A stretch of 64,000 nucleotides of DNA from Capsaspora owczarzaki ATCC 30864 (GCF_000151315.2 NW_011887296.1:1250660-1314659), one strand, 5' to 3'. Shown: positions 13,676 through 26,130, numbered from the stretch's first letter. Program-made: numbers and translations. Notes: a model not told the origin generated them from the letters alone.

Positions 13676-16544
13676 TTAGGTAGACGTTCCAAAGTAGCGA
13701 TCACCAAAGTTGCCTACAGCGTTGGAACGATTGCAACATCAAAATAAGCAAACAACGCGATGAAGGGCCATTCATTCAACTCATTCATTCATTCATTCAT
13801 TCATTCATTCATTCATGGTTCTGACTCACCAATGCCCGGAATAATGTGGAATTGCTCGTTGACTTCGCGATCAACCTCAGTAGTGATAATCTTGACCTTG
13901 GGGAAGGCGTAGGCGAGGTTGTGGATGCCTGACGGCGCGGCAATGAGGGAGAGGAACATGATGTTCTCTTCTGGAATGTCGTGATCGAGCAGGACTCGGA
14001 TGGCCATCATGGCTGCAGCACCTGTGGCAATGGTAGCATCCACGAGCAAAATGTGGGCACCGGCCAGGCGCTTTGGCAACTTGCAGTAGTGCAGCTGTCC
14101 AACGAGAGGGGAATACATTTGTGAGACGAATGCATACCAGACTCGCAAAAACGCACTCGCGCAACCACTAGCCCCTCACCTGGGGCTCGCCAGTCTCTTC
14201 GTCGGTTTGGATGAGAATCTTGCCAAGACGAATGTCCTTGCAGACATCTCGGAGCGAGCCCTCCATTGTGACACCAGCGCGCACAATCGAGACTCCAATC
14301 AGGGTACCGTTGAAGCTGAAACCAAAAGGCACGAGTAACAAGCAGGGAGAAACAAAGAGGCCAAATGAGCAACATGGCTCACCAGAATCGAGCTACAAAA
14401 TAAATCAATTCCCTACCGCTGTCCCTGGAAAAGGGCATTCGAGGGCGTGGTCACGATCGTCTCCTGGAAGGGCAAAAAGCTCAAGGCGTACTCGACCAGC
14501 AGACGCATCAGCCGTTGCGAATAGAAGATAAACTCATCGCGTGGCGTGTCCCGGTTGCGAATGATTGTGTGCATGGCGCGAACCTAGAGTAGGAGGGAGC
14601 AGGAGGGAGTTGGTGGAGACACGGTTTCGAGAAAAAAATTCAAACGTAAGCGACTCGACAGCAGCTTCCACGTGGCAACTTAGTCCAAAAGACACCCCTT
14701 ACCTGACTGCCTCGAGGCAAGACGTGCAGCGTGTCGGGCATGGGGCCGTCCTTGCGAGCCGTGGCGATCTTCTCGCGGAAGAGAAAACCACGCTCGTTGA
14801 GTTGCATGCGCACGTGATCAATAATCAAATTAATGGCAACATGGTTGTCTGAGCCGCGAGGCACAACAACATCGGCGTGGTTCATCGACGGAGCGATGAA
14901 CTCATCCATGGCCGGCTTGACAAACTTGTTGTACTGCTTGATGACGCCAGCGAGATCGCGACCACGCTCCAGAATATCGCGCTTGAGTCGTCGAGCCAAG
15001 CGGATGTCCGAGTCGGTGTCAACAAAGACCTGGGTGGGTAGAGAAAAGCAAAAATAAGCAACAATGAGGGGAGTGTCATTGCAGAGAGTCTTCCAAAAAG
15101 CCAAATCGTACCTTCATGTCCATGAGATCTCGCAAATCCTTTCGGCAAAAGGCCTAACATGTATGATTTCGAGAACAAGGCGATTGAGTCAACAGCAACG
15201 ACAACAAAAAGGACAAATCAAAGAACTAGGAACGTACCAGAATGCCTTCAAAGACAATAACGTTTGCGCCATACATGGTGTGCGTGTTTGGCAAACGACT
15301 GTGCGTGTTGAAGTCGTAGACTGGGATGTCCACATTCTGTCAAGACGGGTTTTATGGTTGAATGTCAGTTGAAGGGATCACCGATCTTGCGAACCCAAAA
15401 TCACAACATACCTTGCCCTCCTTGAGCTTTTTGAGAGTCGTGACCAGCAGATCGACATCAAAGGCGTTCGGATGATCAAAGTTGTACTCGCATTGATGGG
15501 CGCGTTCGATTTCAGCAGGAGTCAAGGCCTGCCAACCCAAAACGAGACAACCAAAAAAGGTGAGAATTCAAACGAGTATCACGGTCGCAGAAAGAGGAGC
15601 TCCTTCACAAGGCAACAGGAATGACCAGCAGACATGCCTTGTAAAAGCTATCCATGGAGAGAAGCACCACCCACGGCACTCCGAGCTCTTTGATAATCAT
15701 CTGCGCAACAGTGGTCTTTCCGGAGGCACTGCAAAGCACAAACCCAAAACAAAAGTCCAGTGAATCATCCTTCAGCAGTTAGACACCAATCAATACTCAA
15801 TGTCACTCGAAGGATGATCCATCCAGTGCTGCTGCGTACCTGCCGCCCGCAATGCCAATGACAAACGCTTCCTTGAGCTGACCATCCACATTGTACCACG
15901 GCGGACGACCTACATCCCAAAACCCAGACAATTTTTTTTTTCCAGCAGCGCCATCGAGTGAGACACATTTTCGAACATGCACATACAACAACTGCACACT
16001 GAGTGACGAGCATTGGGGTGTTGTAATGCTCCGTTCTTGTGGCTTGTTGGCAACACCGCGTGAAAACCCGTCTCAAGCCAAAGCCAAGCCATGGATTGAG
16101 AAACAACCAAGCTCGTCTTGATTGTTTGCTCAGCTTTGCTTGCTTGGGGGTGTTTGTTGTTGTGTTGTGCGTGTGTTTGGGATGGCTTTGGAGGCCTTGT
16201 GGTGACTGACCATGCGTGAAGATGGTGCGGCGCTTGGTGGACGCGTGCTGGGCGCCAGCGTCACTCGATCCGGACGCACTGCGCGAGACCTTGGAAGTGC
16301 ATGAAACGTCGCCTTCCTCCTCGCAGGTGACTGGAAGCGCAGCGACGGAGGCAGAGACAGCGGACGACGCGCTCGAGCCAGTCGAGTGAGCCAGTGAGCC
16401 AGTTGAGCTAGCTGAAGACGACACGGCGCTGCCGGGGAGTTGCGCAGCCGATGCAGACATCTTCTGGCCGTCCACAGAGAGCAGGTTGGGCGAGGTCGAG
16501 AGCAACTGCGACGACTGCTTGCGCGCGAGGTGCGGGATGTCCAT
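13676..16544 (-). CDS. Uridine-cytidine kinase fused to uracil phosphoribosyltransferase (UCKL1 type)
   Basis: Eleven exons close in frame to 561 residues: 16211-16544, 15840-15909, 15638-15728, 15412-15528, 15238-15336, 15112-15153, 14703-15029, 14417-14583, 14180-14315, 13830-14094 and 13676-13713. Residues 1-115 are Ser/Ala-rich and disordered. The kinase half has a P-loop GIAGGSASGKTT (~130-141), split across an intron, then MDSFYK and NFDHPNAFD. The UPRT half has QTDEETGEP, a PRPP-loop-like segment [15 protein letters not shown] and the family end [12 protein letters not shown]. The kinase phosphorylates uridine/cytidine to UMP/CMP. The UPRT domain makes UMP from uracil and PRPP in bacteria and plants, but is often inactive in animal UCKL1. 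The third intron has a GC donor (AAG|GCATGT). The gene is only 174 bp from the stop codon of its upstream neighbour. Confidence 0.93.
13781..13816. repeat. CATT tetranucleotide microsatellite
   Basis: About nine units of CATT/ATTC lie inside the last intron of the uridine kinase/UPRT gene, next to the donor at 13824-13829. Confidence 0.85.
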
Positions 16545-16718
16545 TTTGGCGAAAACTGAGAGCAAAAAAAACAGAGACTGAGAACATGTTGCGGTGGAGA
16601 AGCAATGTACATGGAATATATTGAATAAGGGATGGGACAGCAGACCAACATTGAGAGAGAGATAGCGAGGGAGGAGTCAAAGGCACCGCTGCATCAAGCA
16701 AATCTGTTGCATTCTGTT

Positions 16719-19700
16719 TTATGGCTTTGCTTGGCACTTGCCGCAGATGGGCTTTCCGTTCTGGATGAACATGTCCGTGGCAGTAGCAGGAGTTGAGCAG
16801 TGCTGAGAGGAGAGAGTTGGGGAGGGGGGAAGGGTTAGGGTGAGACACAGAGCCAAAATGCTTGCGCCAATCCAAATTCGAAAAGAACGAGAGCAAAGCC
16901 TTACCCGACACTTCAAGCACTCGTTATGCCACTTTTGGCCATCAGCGTTCGTGTACGTGCCATCAATTGGCTTGCCGCAGCCAGAGCACGCGTTCGCTGG
17001 CCCGCTTTCAGCGCAATGCTTGTGATACGGCAAATTGTCCAGGACGACAAACTTGGATTCGAGTTTCTCAGAGCAATGCGTGCACCTGGGGGTGGGGAAA
17101 GGACAGAGAGATTCGACCAAGTCACTTTCATAAGCACAACGAAAACCACTCAATCTCGAATTCCGAAACCCGAAATACCATCCACATACCTGAAATGATC
17201 AGCGTGCCAGGAACGACCGAGAGCATTGATGGCATTCTCACCAGAGGCGATGGCAACGTGGCAGCCAGCACACACGCGGCCAAATAGAGCCTCGTAGTCG
17301 TGTTCGCAATACAACCGACCTTCCTTGTCGAGGAACCGACCCGACCCGAACGGCTGCTTGCACTGGTGGCAAACAAAGTGCTCCTTGTGGTAGACACGAC
17401 CGATGGCAGAAATCCACTCGGTGCCAGTCCCAATCGCGCCGTTGCAGTCATGGCAGACAAAGGACATGGCGCCGCTGTTGCCAGCAGCGAGAGATGGGAT
17501 GGACGATGACAGCGTGGCATAACCAGTGCCAAACGTGACGGAAAGGGAGGAAGAGGCTGGCTTGAGGGCAGTTGCGGACGACGAGGAGTGTCGTGGTGTT
17601 CGCGACGACTTTGCATCAAAGTTTTTGATGGCGCGCAGCACGTCGTCAAAGTTTCCCGACGACGACCGCTCTGCGACCAATGTGCTAGTTCCTGGCTGCA
17701 GAACAAACTGGCGTCCGCTGAGCAAGTTCGGGCAGATCTAACGTTTTGGCAAATTTGCAGAGAAAAAAAAAAAGCGCAAAATTGAGACAAAGGTCGCGGG
17801 CTATCCTCCTTCTCAACCCTCCACGACGAAGCTTTCTACCAGCACGCTCTGCTCTGGTGCCTTTCAGCAACTTCAATCACACGTCCTGTCTGCCTTCCTC
17901 ACAAAAGCAAACAAAACATACCTCGGTCAGCCGTTCGGAACCAAGGCCCTTGAAAACGACTTCGCCAGCAAAGGTGAACCGCACCTCGAGCTGCTCGGTG
18001 ATATCGCTACCGCACGCTTGAAGGGCCTTGATGGTGCCTTCGCTGGCAATGATTTGACCACCGTCTGCCATATTGCCGAGCAGCGTTGCGCGACTCACGG
18101 CAGGCCCAAAGTACTCCATGCGCTCCGTGACATTGTCCAGCTCGCAGCCGACTTCGCCAGTGTGCATGCCGATGCCCACGCGAAGGCCACTGAAGAGCAG
18201 CCGACCGCTGGACGAACGCACCTGCTTGCAGTGCTCCATGTCGAGAATGTCGCTCGGCCAAGTGGCAGCGACCAGCTTCATTTGCAGGATGGCGCACCAC
18301 TGCACAGCATCGACAACGTTCTGGAAGACACCGAGGAAGGAGGCGCCTTCCGTTCGCACTTCATACCCGTGCTGGAAACGCAGCGACGTGCGCACCAGGT
18401 CGTTGTGGATTTTGGTGGCGTTGTACATGGCCGTGTGGTTGGCCTCCCAGAGTTCCGTCACATGTGCCACGTGCGTAAACACGATAGTGACGGTGCCGGT
18501 GGGCGGGGAGACCTCGGGCGAGATCTTTTGAAGCATTTCGTAGTACTTTGAGTTGCGCCGCGGAGCGCCGTGTCCTGCGCTCTCTCGCACTTGCAGGGCA
18601 TCCACCCCTGAGTGCACGCCAGCGCCAGGTGTGGCAGAGGGTGAAGCGGCGGCAGTTCCGGGCGGCGGGAAGGCTCGCTCGCTCAGGGTTCCAGGAAGCA
18701 GCTGAACGAGCGTTTCTTGAATCTCCAAGTCCTTGAGTTTGAACTCGCCCAGGGGCTTTCCGGCAGCGTGGAAGGGTGCAAGTGTTTCTGTGCGCAACTT
18801 TGGCTGCAGCTGGGCCCACGCTGCGCCAGACACGACAATTTGGCCTCCGCTCGCGAGTGAAGAAACCCGATTTGCTCGGCGGACGTTCGGACCGTAGTAG
18901 TCCATTCTGGCCAAGCAATGGAATAGCGAAAAGCAACAACGAATAAATCCCCCCACCAAATGCAAGCGCAGTTAGTCACTGAGTGTGAAAGGAGCAGCAA
19001 AACAAAAACGAAAAAAACAAAAGGTACCGATCAGTGATGTCGTCCAGCTCAAATCCAACATCACCCGTGTGGATTCCCATGCGCACTCGAAGACCTCGAT
19101 ATACGAGTTGGCCGTTGGCAGTGCGTTGCTCGCCACACCCGGCAAACGACAAAGTCACCTGAAAGAAGAAGAGGAGAAATGAGAGTTTGCAAAAAAAAAA
19201 CAATCAATCAGAAACAAACACCTCGACAAAAAAGCCAACTCTGGGATGTCAAGCCCCACATACCTGTGGCCATTCAGCATCCATCAGCTCCAGCTGGGCC
19301 GCCATGCACCAAGCAGCGGCATCCACTGGGTCTTGGAACGCAACCATGAACGCATCGCCCTCGGTTTTGACCTCGTATCCCTTGTGCCTGCGCAGACACC
19401 GCCGCATAATGTTGTTGTGAACCTTGATGGCCGTTCGCATCGCAGAGGCGTCCGACTCCCAGATGGCGGTGGAATTTTGAATGTCAGTGAACACGAGCGT
19501 GACCTCGCCTGTCGGTGGTTCCACTTCCTGGCAAATATCGTCGAGCTGCCTGGCATAGGATGTGCTCGTCTCGGTTGGCGCAGATGCCGCGCCGACAGGA
19601 GAGGATGCGCTCGAGGCGCCATCAAACAACTCGGCCACTGGGGCTGGAGAGCGTGATGACGAGTTTGCAACGCTACCGTGCGGCCTCGATGCGCTGGCCG

Positions 19701-22700
19701 CAATGGCAACCGACACGGGCATGGCAGCGTTTGCGGCGCTTGCGCGCGCGCGTGACGGAGATCTCGACTTGGGCACGGCAATCAGCGTCAGCACGGTTTC
19801 ACGCGTCGATGAGAGCACGTTCTGAGCGTGTGCCATCATGAGCTTGAGAGCGGCCTCGTCACTGGGTGCGTCCTTGGCTTCAGCCGAGGCCGTGCGTGCC
19901 TGATCAAGAAGCGCCTGGACATGCTGCAACAGCGTGCCGCGAGCGGCGTTAAAGGCAGCGAGTTGGGTCGAGGAGGTCGACGTCTCTTTGGTGCCTGGTC
20001 GCGGTGTCAGCGCAGCGAGCAGGGCGAGCACTCCGACTTCTGCGTCGCTGGCGATATTCACAAACTGCGCCTTGTTGCCGGCATTGGCAGCGGCAAGCAG
20101 CGCCGCGATGCGTTGAGCGATGGTGGATGTCAAATGCTCAAGCAGGTCGGCCGAGGTGCGCTCGACATCGGATGCGTCCGATTCGTGGTTGGTGGCCGAA
20201 GAGCCATTGCTTTGCGCCCCTCCAAACACCAGCGGATGGATTTCGGAAGTGTTGTTGGAAATGGTGCGTTTTCGCGCCTTGGCAACCGTGACCGAGTGCT
20301 CTTTTGCCGCGTCCAATAGCGCAGACGGGAGCTGCACATGCCGCAAGTCAATGTTGCCTGCAATAGCAAGCGGTCGGACCATGGCGTGGTTGGCAACGTG
20401 GGTCGCATACAGCTTGTCCAGGATTTGCAAAAGCTGCCGCGAAGTGTCGAACGCGGGATCGTCCTGCCACAATAGATGAACAGAGGCATGTCAAGTTGGT
20501 GCGATAGAAAGAATTGAGTGACCGCATTCTCCATCGGCAAGTGCATAAAAGTACAAAAAATACAAACAACAATCCTCGTACCTGCCGCCGGTCGTTCATC
20601 TCCTCGATGGCCTCGCGCAGCGACCAGAGATGTCGGAACAGAGCCGCCGCAGCTTTGGCAACCTCCTGGTCAGCAGACAAGACTGGCGTCGAGACGCCGA
20701 GAGAAGCACCGACGCTCAAGCTGTAGCCAGTCGCGGCCGACAGGCTTGCGCTCCCAGAGGAAGGGGACACGGAAAACTCTTCGGTGGTCGTGGCCGACGG
20801 GCTGCGCGGCTCAACAGCGACCATGTCGAGAAAGGCTTTCAGGCTGCTGGTGTTATCCTCGATAACGCGATTTAATGGCAGCAGGTACCTTTCCTTATCA
20901 GTGTACTCGGTGAGCGAGCCCAACATTTGCACCGTCTTGGCCACAAGCGTGAGTGTTCGAGCAACACGCTCGTTGGGGAAGTCTGCGCACATGTGGAATG
21001 CCTTGGGTCCCATCATTGCTGCCAAAAAGTGGAATGAACGAGCCAAAGTGAGCAGAGGGACATTCACGAACAAGCACACTTAAAAAAAAAGAAAAAAAAA
21101 AAAAGAAGAGGCAACAAAGAAATCAAAATAAAAAAAAAACACACTCACCAGGACACAACAATCGCGTAAAAATAAAGGCACTGACGGCAGAATACCGCAC
21201 GTTGGGATCGCTAGGGAAGCACTTGGCCGCACAATGCCGCAGATCGGCACAAACTTGGCGTAGAGGTGTCGGGAACTGCTTTCCGGAAGACATGATGGCA
21301 TTCATCACGCGCGTTGCGTACTCTGCGAGCAGTTGGAGGTTTTTCTTCACATTGGTGGTCTTGTCGACAAAGAACGGGTTGACTTCGCAGTACTTGTCTT
21401 CGAGAATCATCTCATCCAGCGGCTCTTTGAGAACGGCACGAACGTAGGGCAAGGCAATGTTTCGAATGTGCAGTTCAATCACCTTGGTGGCGAGAGAGGC
21501 GTTCTGGACAATCGAGGACGTGGTGCCGATGGCAGAGCGAAATTGCACCTCCATCATTTCCTTCAGAAAGCTTCGTGTCAACCGCCGGGTGCCAATGAGA
21601 TCGAGAATACGCTGGCCAGTCTCCGAACGGTCTCTGGTCACACCATCAAGCGCCAAAACAAGCTGCCGCCGATTGTTGAGGAAAAAGTCGACAAACTCGG
21701 AATACTCGCTCACGGGCAGCACGCCTTCTTCAATGTAGGAAAGTCGCAGCCGAATCATGGGTCCTTCGTCCAGGCCAGGCGGGGCCGGTGACCCGTTGCT
21801 TCGGGTGGGGCCACTTCCAGAAGAGGTTTCGCCTGGAGTAGGGTAGCTCGGAGCGAGAGGCGACGTCGCTGGACTGGGCGATAGACCTGGTGTGTGCGGA
21901 GGTGTCGAGCCATTGCCAGCGTCGATGGCTGGGTAGAGGGCGTACCAGTGGTCGTACACTGTACCTCGCTCAAGCGAGGCCAGCGGCAAAACAATGCGCC
22001 CCATCGCAGCTTCGCCGCGGCTAATCACTGCAGACAGCGACGAGACTGTCCCGCCGGGGCCTATCGTGCCGTGATTGCTTTTACCGCTCGGAGTGGTCAA
22101 AACAGTGACATGGAGGGACGAGAGCAGGTCGGCATTGCGCACGGGAATTTCAAACAGCTCGTCAAACGTCGGAGCGTCGTTGGCCTTAAACTGGTGGGTT
22201 CGGTGCTCGACCGGACTGGCGCCTGGCACTGGGGAAATCAGGGCGACAGACACGACGGGGTTGATGTCGGTGATTTTGCGCTTCATTGTCCCGCTGTTGC
22301 CTCGGCCGCCGTAAAAGAGATCGCGCGCTTCGAGCACCTTGACGCGCAAAACACCCGCGGAGGCATCGTCGGCAGTGGCCTGGTCGCCGCCGCTACTGGC
22401 CGCAGGAACAAACACAATTTGCAGATGAATGTCTCCAAGCAAGCGGTCCTCGTCGGTCGCGGGTTTGAGCTTGTACCACTGCTCGACAGGCACATGGCCT
22501 GTGCGCGCCTGCAGCACGGCCTTTGGAATCGACACTTGGCCAGTGGGAATGTCTGCTTTGCGCCGGGCGTCCCACACGACAACGGAAATGTCGTGAAACT
22601 CTGGGAAGAGCTCAAAGTGGAAATCGGTGCCCCAGTAAGGGTTTGAGTTGCCCTTTGACGGAGCGGCATCCTTCATGCGTCCCAGCGAGATGCGTCGACC

Positions 22701-23448
22701 AGCAGAGATGTGCGGCGTGCGACCGGCCTCGTTGCGATTGAGCCTTACCGTGCAAAAGCATGATTGCAGGAGGCCTGTTGTTTTGTTCACAAGAGCAAGG
22801 CAAACCAAAGATCGAGTTGAGTGTCATGAAAGGATGGAGCAAAGCAGAGCTTCCATCTACAAGAGTTTTTAGTATTCTGAGACCCAAAAATCTGAGACCG
22901 AGCGACTGTTAACACCTCTTGTGTCGCTCTCAAACGCGCACACATCCCTGAAACACCACCTCAATTTCCACCCGTACTTTCGATGGTGTGGACGTTGAGT
23001 TGACGAGTTGATGTGTTTTGAGTGATGACCTGACGGAACAGGACCTGGCTTTGACTGACTAACTGACTGACTGCTTAACAAGCTGCACGCTCTGCCGCTG
23101 TCTCTCGCTCTGCCTCGCCTCTGCTGGTGTTTCGTCCTATGCTTCACTGCACAGCCACACCAGTCCAGCGAGCTCTCTTCTCCCTCTCCCCCCCTTCTCG
23201 TCCAAGTTGGTGACTCCAGTAAGCTGCCTTATAAGCCTAAAAGCATTGGTGTTTCGCCTCGACCGCAGCCCAGCTTTCCCGCTTCAATCCCCCCTCAATC
23301 CCCTTCAATCAACTCACTCACTCACTCACTCAATCACTCGTTCATCCATTCATCCATCCATCCAAACACACACACGACCCAGAAACCAGAAACCAGACCG
23401 CAGTTCAAAAAAAAAAAAAAAAAAAAAAAAAAAGACGAAAAAGTTGAC

Positions 23449-23484
<36 letters not shown>

Positions 23485-23889
23485 TTCCACAACAACAGAA
23501 ACAAAAAAGAAAAAGGTCGAAAAAAAGAAGACGAAGAAAAAAAAAAAAAAAAGGTCGAAAACGCGCTCAATCGAAAGCAGCAGTCACAAAACATCAAAAA
23601 GCGATTGGATTTTGCAGCATCAACAACGGAGGGAAGCGATCCGCACACCCGAAAAATGCCGAACGCGGTGGCGAGAGAACGAGAGAACGAGAGACGGGAG
23701 TGAGAGAAGCACTCCTTCAGCATCACAATCGGCGAATGCTTATGGTCAGCGTTACAGACCTGGCAGGTTGCGCGCCTCGACGACCTTGATGTCAATGTAG
23801 TGGTCCTTGATCAGCTTGCTGGCGGATCCAGTCTGGTTGGCGCTGCCAGGGTTGCTGACGGGCGATGCTTTGGCAACGCTGGACGCCAT
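16719..23889 (-). CDS. C2-C2-RasGAP-nucleotidyl cyclase (x2)-LIM (x3) fusion protein
   Basis: Nine exons (23760-23889, 21149-22774, 20582-21018, 19264-20463, 19028-19158, 17922-18906, 17190-17737, 16905-17085, 16719-16802) join in phase to 1,773 residues. Domains in order: C2A ~30-150 (IDIKVVEARNLPG; NPYWGTDFHFE); C2B ~183-325 (LRVKVLEARDL); RasGAP ~395-690 (SLATKVIELHIRNIALPY; FIFTRLLCPAMMGPKAFH; RTLTLVAKTVQML); an Ala/Ser-rich linker; class III cyclase 1 ~1047-1240; cyclase 2 ~1309-1503; three LIM zinc fingers ~1598-1770. The RasGAP arginine-finger position is Gln467 (SIVQNASLATK for TLFRGNSLATK). Cyclase 1 keeps metal Asp1058 and Asp1101, adenine-type Lys1097 and Asp1177, and Arg1188. Cyclase 2 has His1320 and Ala1363 at the metal positions. 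Expected role: a Ras-linked adenylyl cyclase, with C2 for membranes and LIM for partners. The long 22914-23760 first intron holds poly-A/T runs. No transmembrane segment is seen. Confidence 0.9.
23407..23483. repeat. A27 ... T33 inverted homopolymer pair
   Basis: A run of 27 A is followed after 17 bases by a run of 33 T, inside the first intron of the RasGAP-cyclase gene. A transcript of either strand could fold into a long A:U hairpin. Confidence 0.85.
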
Positions 23890-24312
23890 TCGTGCTGTCG
23901 TCTATCTTCTTCTTCTTCGTTTTGTGTCTCCTCCCGCCTCAGAGCAACCGAACGCCGCGCAAGTGAATCAGACTCAAAGACACACACACGCACACACAAG
24001 AGACACACAACCCCGTCAAAGCGCGGCTGTTCGAAGGTTGCCGTGTTTTGTGTGTGTTGCAACGAAACGTAAAGAAAGAAAGAAAAAGAAAAGGAGCTTA
24101 AAACAAAGGACTGATCAATCAGTCGATTCTCATATTGCCTGAATCCGCGTTTCGAATACGAATCAGATTACTGCAGCACGAGTGGACATTGAGTTGGCGA
24201 TGGCTCTCTGTTTGAGAGAAATCCGTAGTTGAGAGTTGCAGTACCGGATCTGCACGAGTGAATGTAGCTGGTTCAGGTCGGCTGAACAACTGGCAATCCT
24301 TGTGTCAAAGTC
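23890..24312. promoter_or_regulatory. Divergent promoter between cyclase and PCMT genes
   Basis: A 423-bp spacer lies between two start codons that point apart, so it should hold both promoters. No TATA box or coding exon is evident. There is a purine run at 24070-24095. Confidence 0.5.
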
Positions 24313-26025
24313 ATGGGCTCTGGATCAGGTACGTTTGCCTTTTTCCTAGAGCTATAGTAGATTGATTGGATTCGCGTTTCTGTATGAGCGAGTGTTGATC
24401 ACGTCGTTGGTGAGGGTGCTGCTGGTCTTCACTCGCTCAACCAACACCCGAATCGTGCAAAGCCAACAGGCGTGAAAGCTCTCCCCCATTTTAGAATACT
24501 GCTCAGAAAGCGCAGTCTCCATTTTTTTGTTTTTTCCCTTCCCAAACCTGGCTCATTCTCTCCTCCGCTCAGCCAGTCTCAGCAGCAGCAGCAGCAGCAG
24601 CGTGCTTCACGCCACCCTCCACGGTCATCGACGCAACGCCACTCCGCTTCGGATAGTGCTGCTTGCATCGACAGCCGCTGCATTCGTGTCCTCGATCGCA
24701 CCGTCAAGTGCACTGCAACCACGCCAATTGCGATTTGGCAACAGCAATAGTGGCAAGTACGCCCGCAGCGCCGCCGAGTCCGCCGACCTCGCCAAGGCTT
24801 GCTCCAGTCAGAACACCGCTTCACGCAGCACAAAGTCATCTCTGAAAATGGCGTGGCGATCGCACGGGACGACCAACGACGGCCTCGTGGATGCTCTCCA
24901 GCGTAAAACTGATGACTGCCACTGCTAACGTTGCGTTGTTTGTTGCGTATCGCACAAGCTGAGACATGTCAAAATCGAAGAGCTCATAGCATGCTTGCAC
25001 TTTTTTTTTGGCGCTGTTTGGACATTGTTTTTTGATAGGAAACGGCATTATCGTGTCAACCGAGGTCGAAGCCGCCATGCGTGCCGTTGATCGAGGCGAT
25101 TTCACCCTCACACAACCATACCAAGACTCTCCACAACCCATTGGTAATATAGAGTGTATCAGGGATGGTTCTGGTCTGCTCAATGTGGGGCTGGCGTTCA
25201 TCCCAATGCTGATTCGTTGTCGTATTGCTTTTGTTGTTGTTGTTGTTCGACGCAGGTCATGGAGCTACGATCTCCGCACCGCATATGGTACGAACGAAGG
25301 CGACAACTGTTTGTAGGCTGCTCCTGCACAATGCTCACCTTTCTCCTTGCTTTCGGTCGTTCAGCACGCACATGTGCTCGAACTCCTCAAAGGTCACCTT
25401 CGCCCAGGCATGCGCGTTCTTGATGTAGGATCTGGCAGTGGCTATCTCTGCGCTTGCATGGCTCATATGGTACGTGCACAGTAGGAGAGCCTAAATCCGC
25501 AATGATATACGACAAACACCAACATCTTGCGCTTCAAAATAAATTGCAGGTTGGGCCGGCCGGCAAGGTGGTCGGCATCGAGCACATCCCGGAGCTGGTC
25601 AACATGTCGCTCATCAACCTCAAGCGCCACCATAACGAGGCGCTTGAAGCTGGGAGAATCGAAATTGTCGTCGGCGACGGTCGACTCGGCATTTCTGGGA
25701 GCCAATTTGACGCCATTCATGTCGGAGCCGCTGCACCCACCATCCCGCAAAGTGTGAGTGTGCTGTTGCGTAGTTGGGAGCCTGTGGACCAAGCCGTAGG
25801 CCTCCGAACCTCTTGAAACCAAAAAATCTGACTCTCGAATTTGTGCAACAGCTCGTGGATCAACTGAAACCCGGCGGTCGTCTCGTCATCCCCGTCGGCC
25901 AATCCTTCGGACAATCACTCGAGCAGGTTGACAAACTGCCTGACGGCTCAATCGTGACGCAGCACCTCATGGGTGTCATCTACGTCCCGCTGACCGATCG
26001 CGAGCATCAGCTGCAGAACGCATGA
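24313..26025 (+). CDS. PCMT1: Protein-L-isoaspartate (D-aspartate) O-methyltransferase
   Basis: Seven exons (24313-24328, 24573-24902, 25039-25143, 25256-25287, 25365-25469, 25550-25753, 25852-26025) give 321 residues. From Met98 the protein is a standard PIMT of 224 residues (human is 227): [18 protein letters not shown] at the start, [19 protein letters not shown] in the substrate loop and the SAM-binding [10 protein letters not shown]. It methylates isoaspartyl residues in aged proteins with S-adenosylmethionine, starting their repair. The 97 extra N-terminal residues include a hydrophobic stretch ([22 protein letters not shown]), suggesting a signal peptide or membrane anchor and an organelle-directed form. 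The extension depends on a 16-bp first exon (ATG at 24313) joined in phase. Without it, the ATG at 24848 would start a cytosolic enzyme. Both forms may exist. Confidence 0.92.
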
Positions 26026-26130
26026 AAAAGTTGGCCATTTCTGCTCTAGTTTCAATTCAATTTGTGAATAGTGTACAGCGCATCTCTCTCTGCAAATCAC
26101 ACCTGAGAAACACTGATCGAATTTGAGAAA

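Noticed and set aside
17150-17877. Separate LIM-only gene with its own start
   Set aside because: The first LIM exon begins at a splice acceptor in phase 0 with the cyclase donor ERLTE|GTATGT, and the extension ICPN is what cyclase domains usually have there. No promoter or start exon was found between them.
23207-23800. 197-codon plus-strand Lys/Ser-rich frame
   Set aside because: It is produced by poly-A/poly-T tracts inside the first intron of the RasGAP-cyclase gene.
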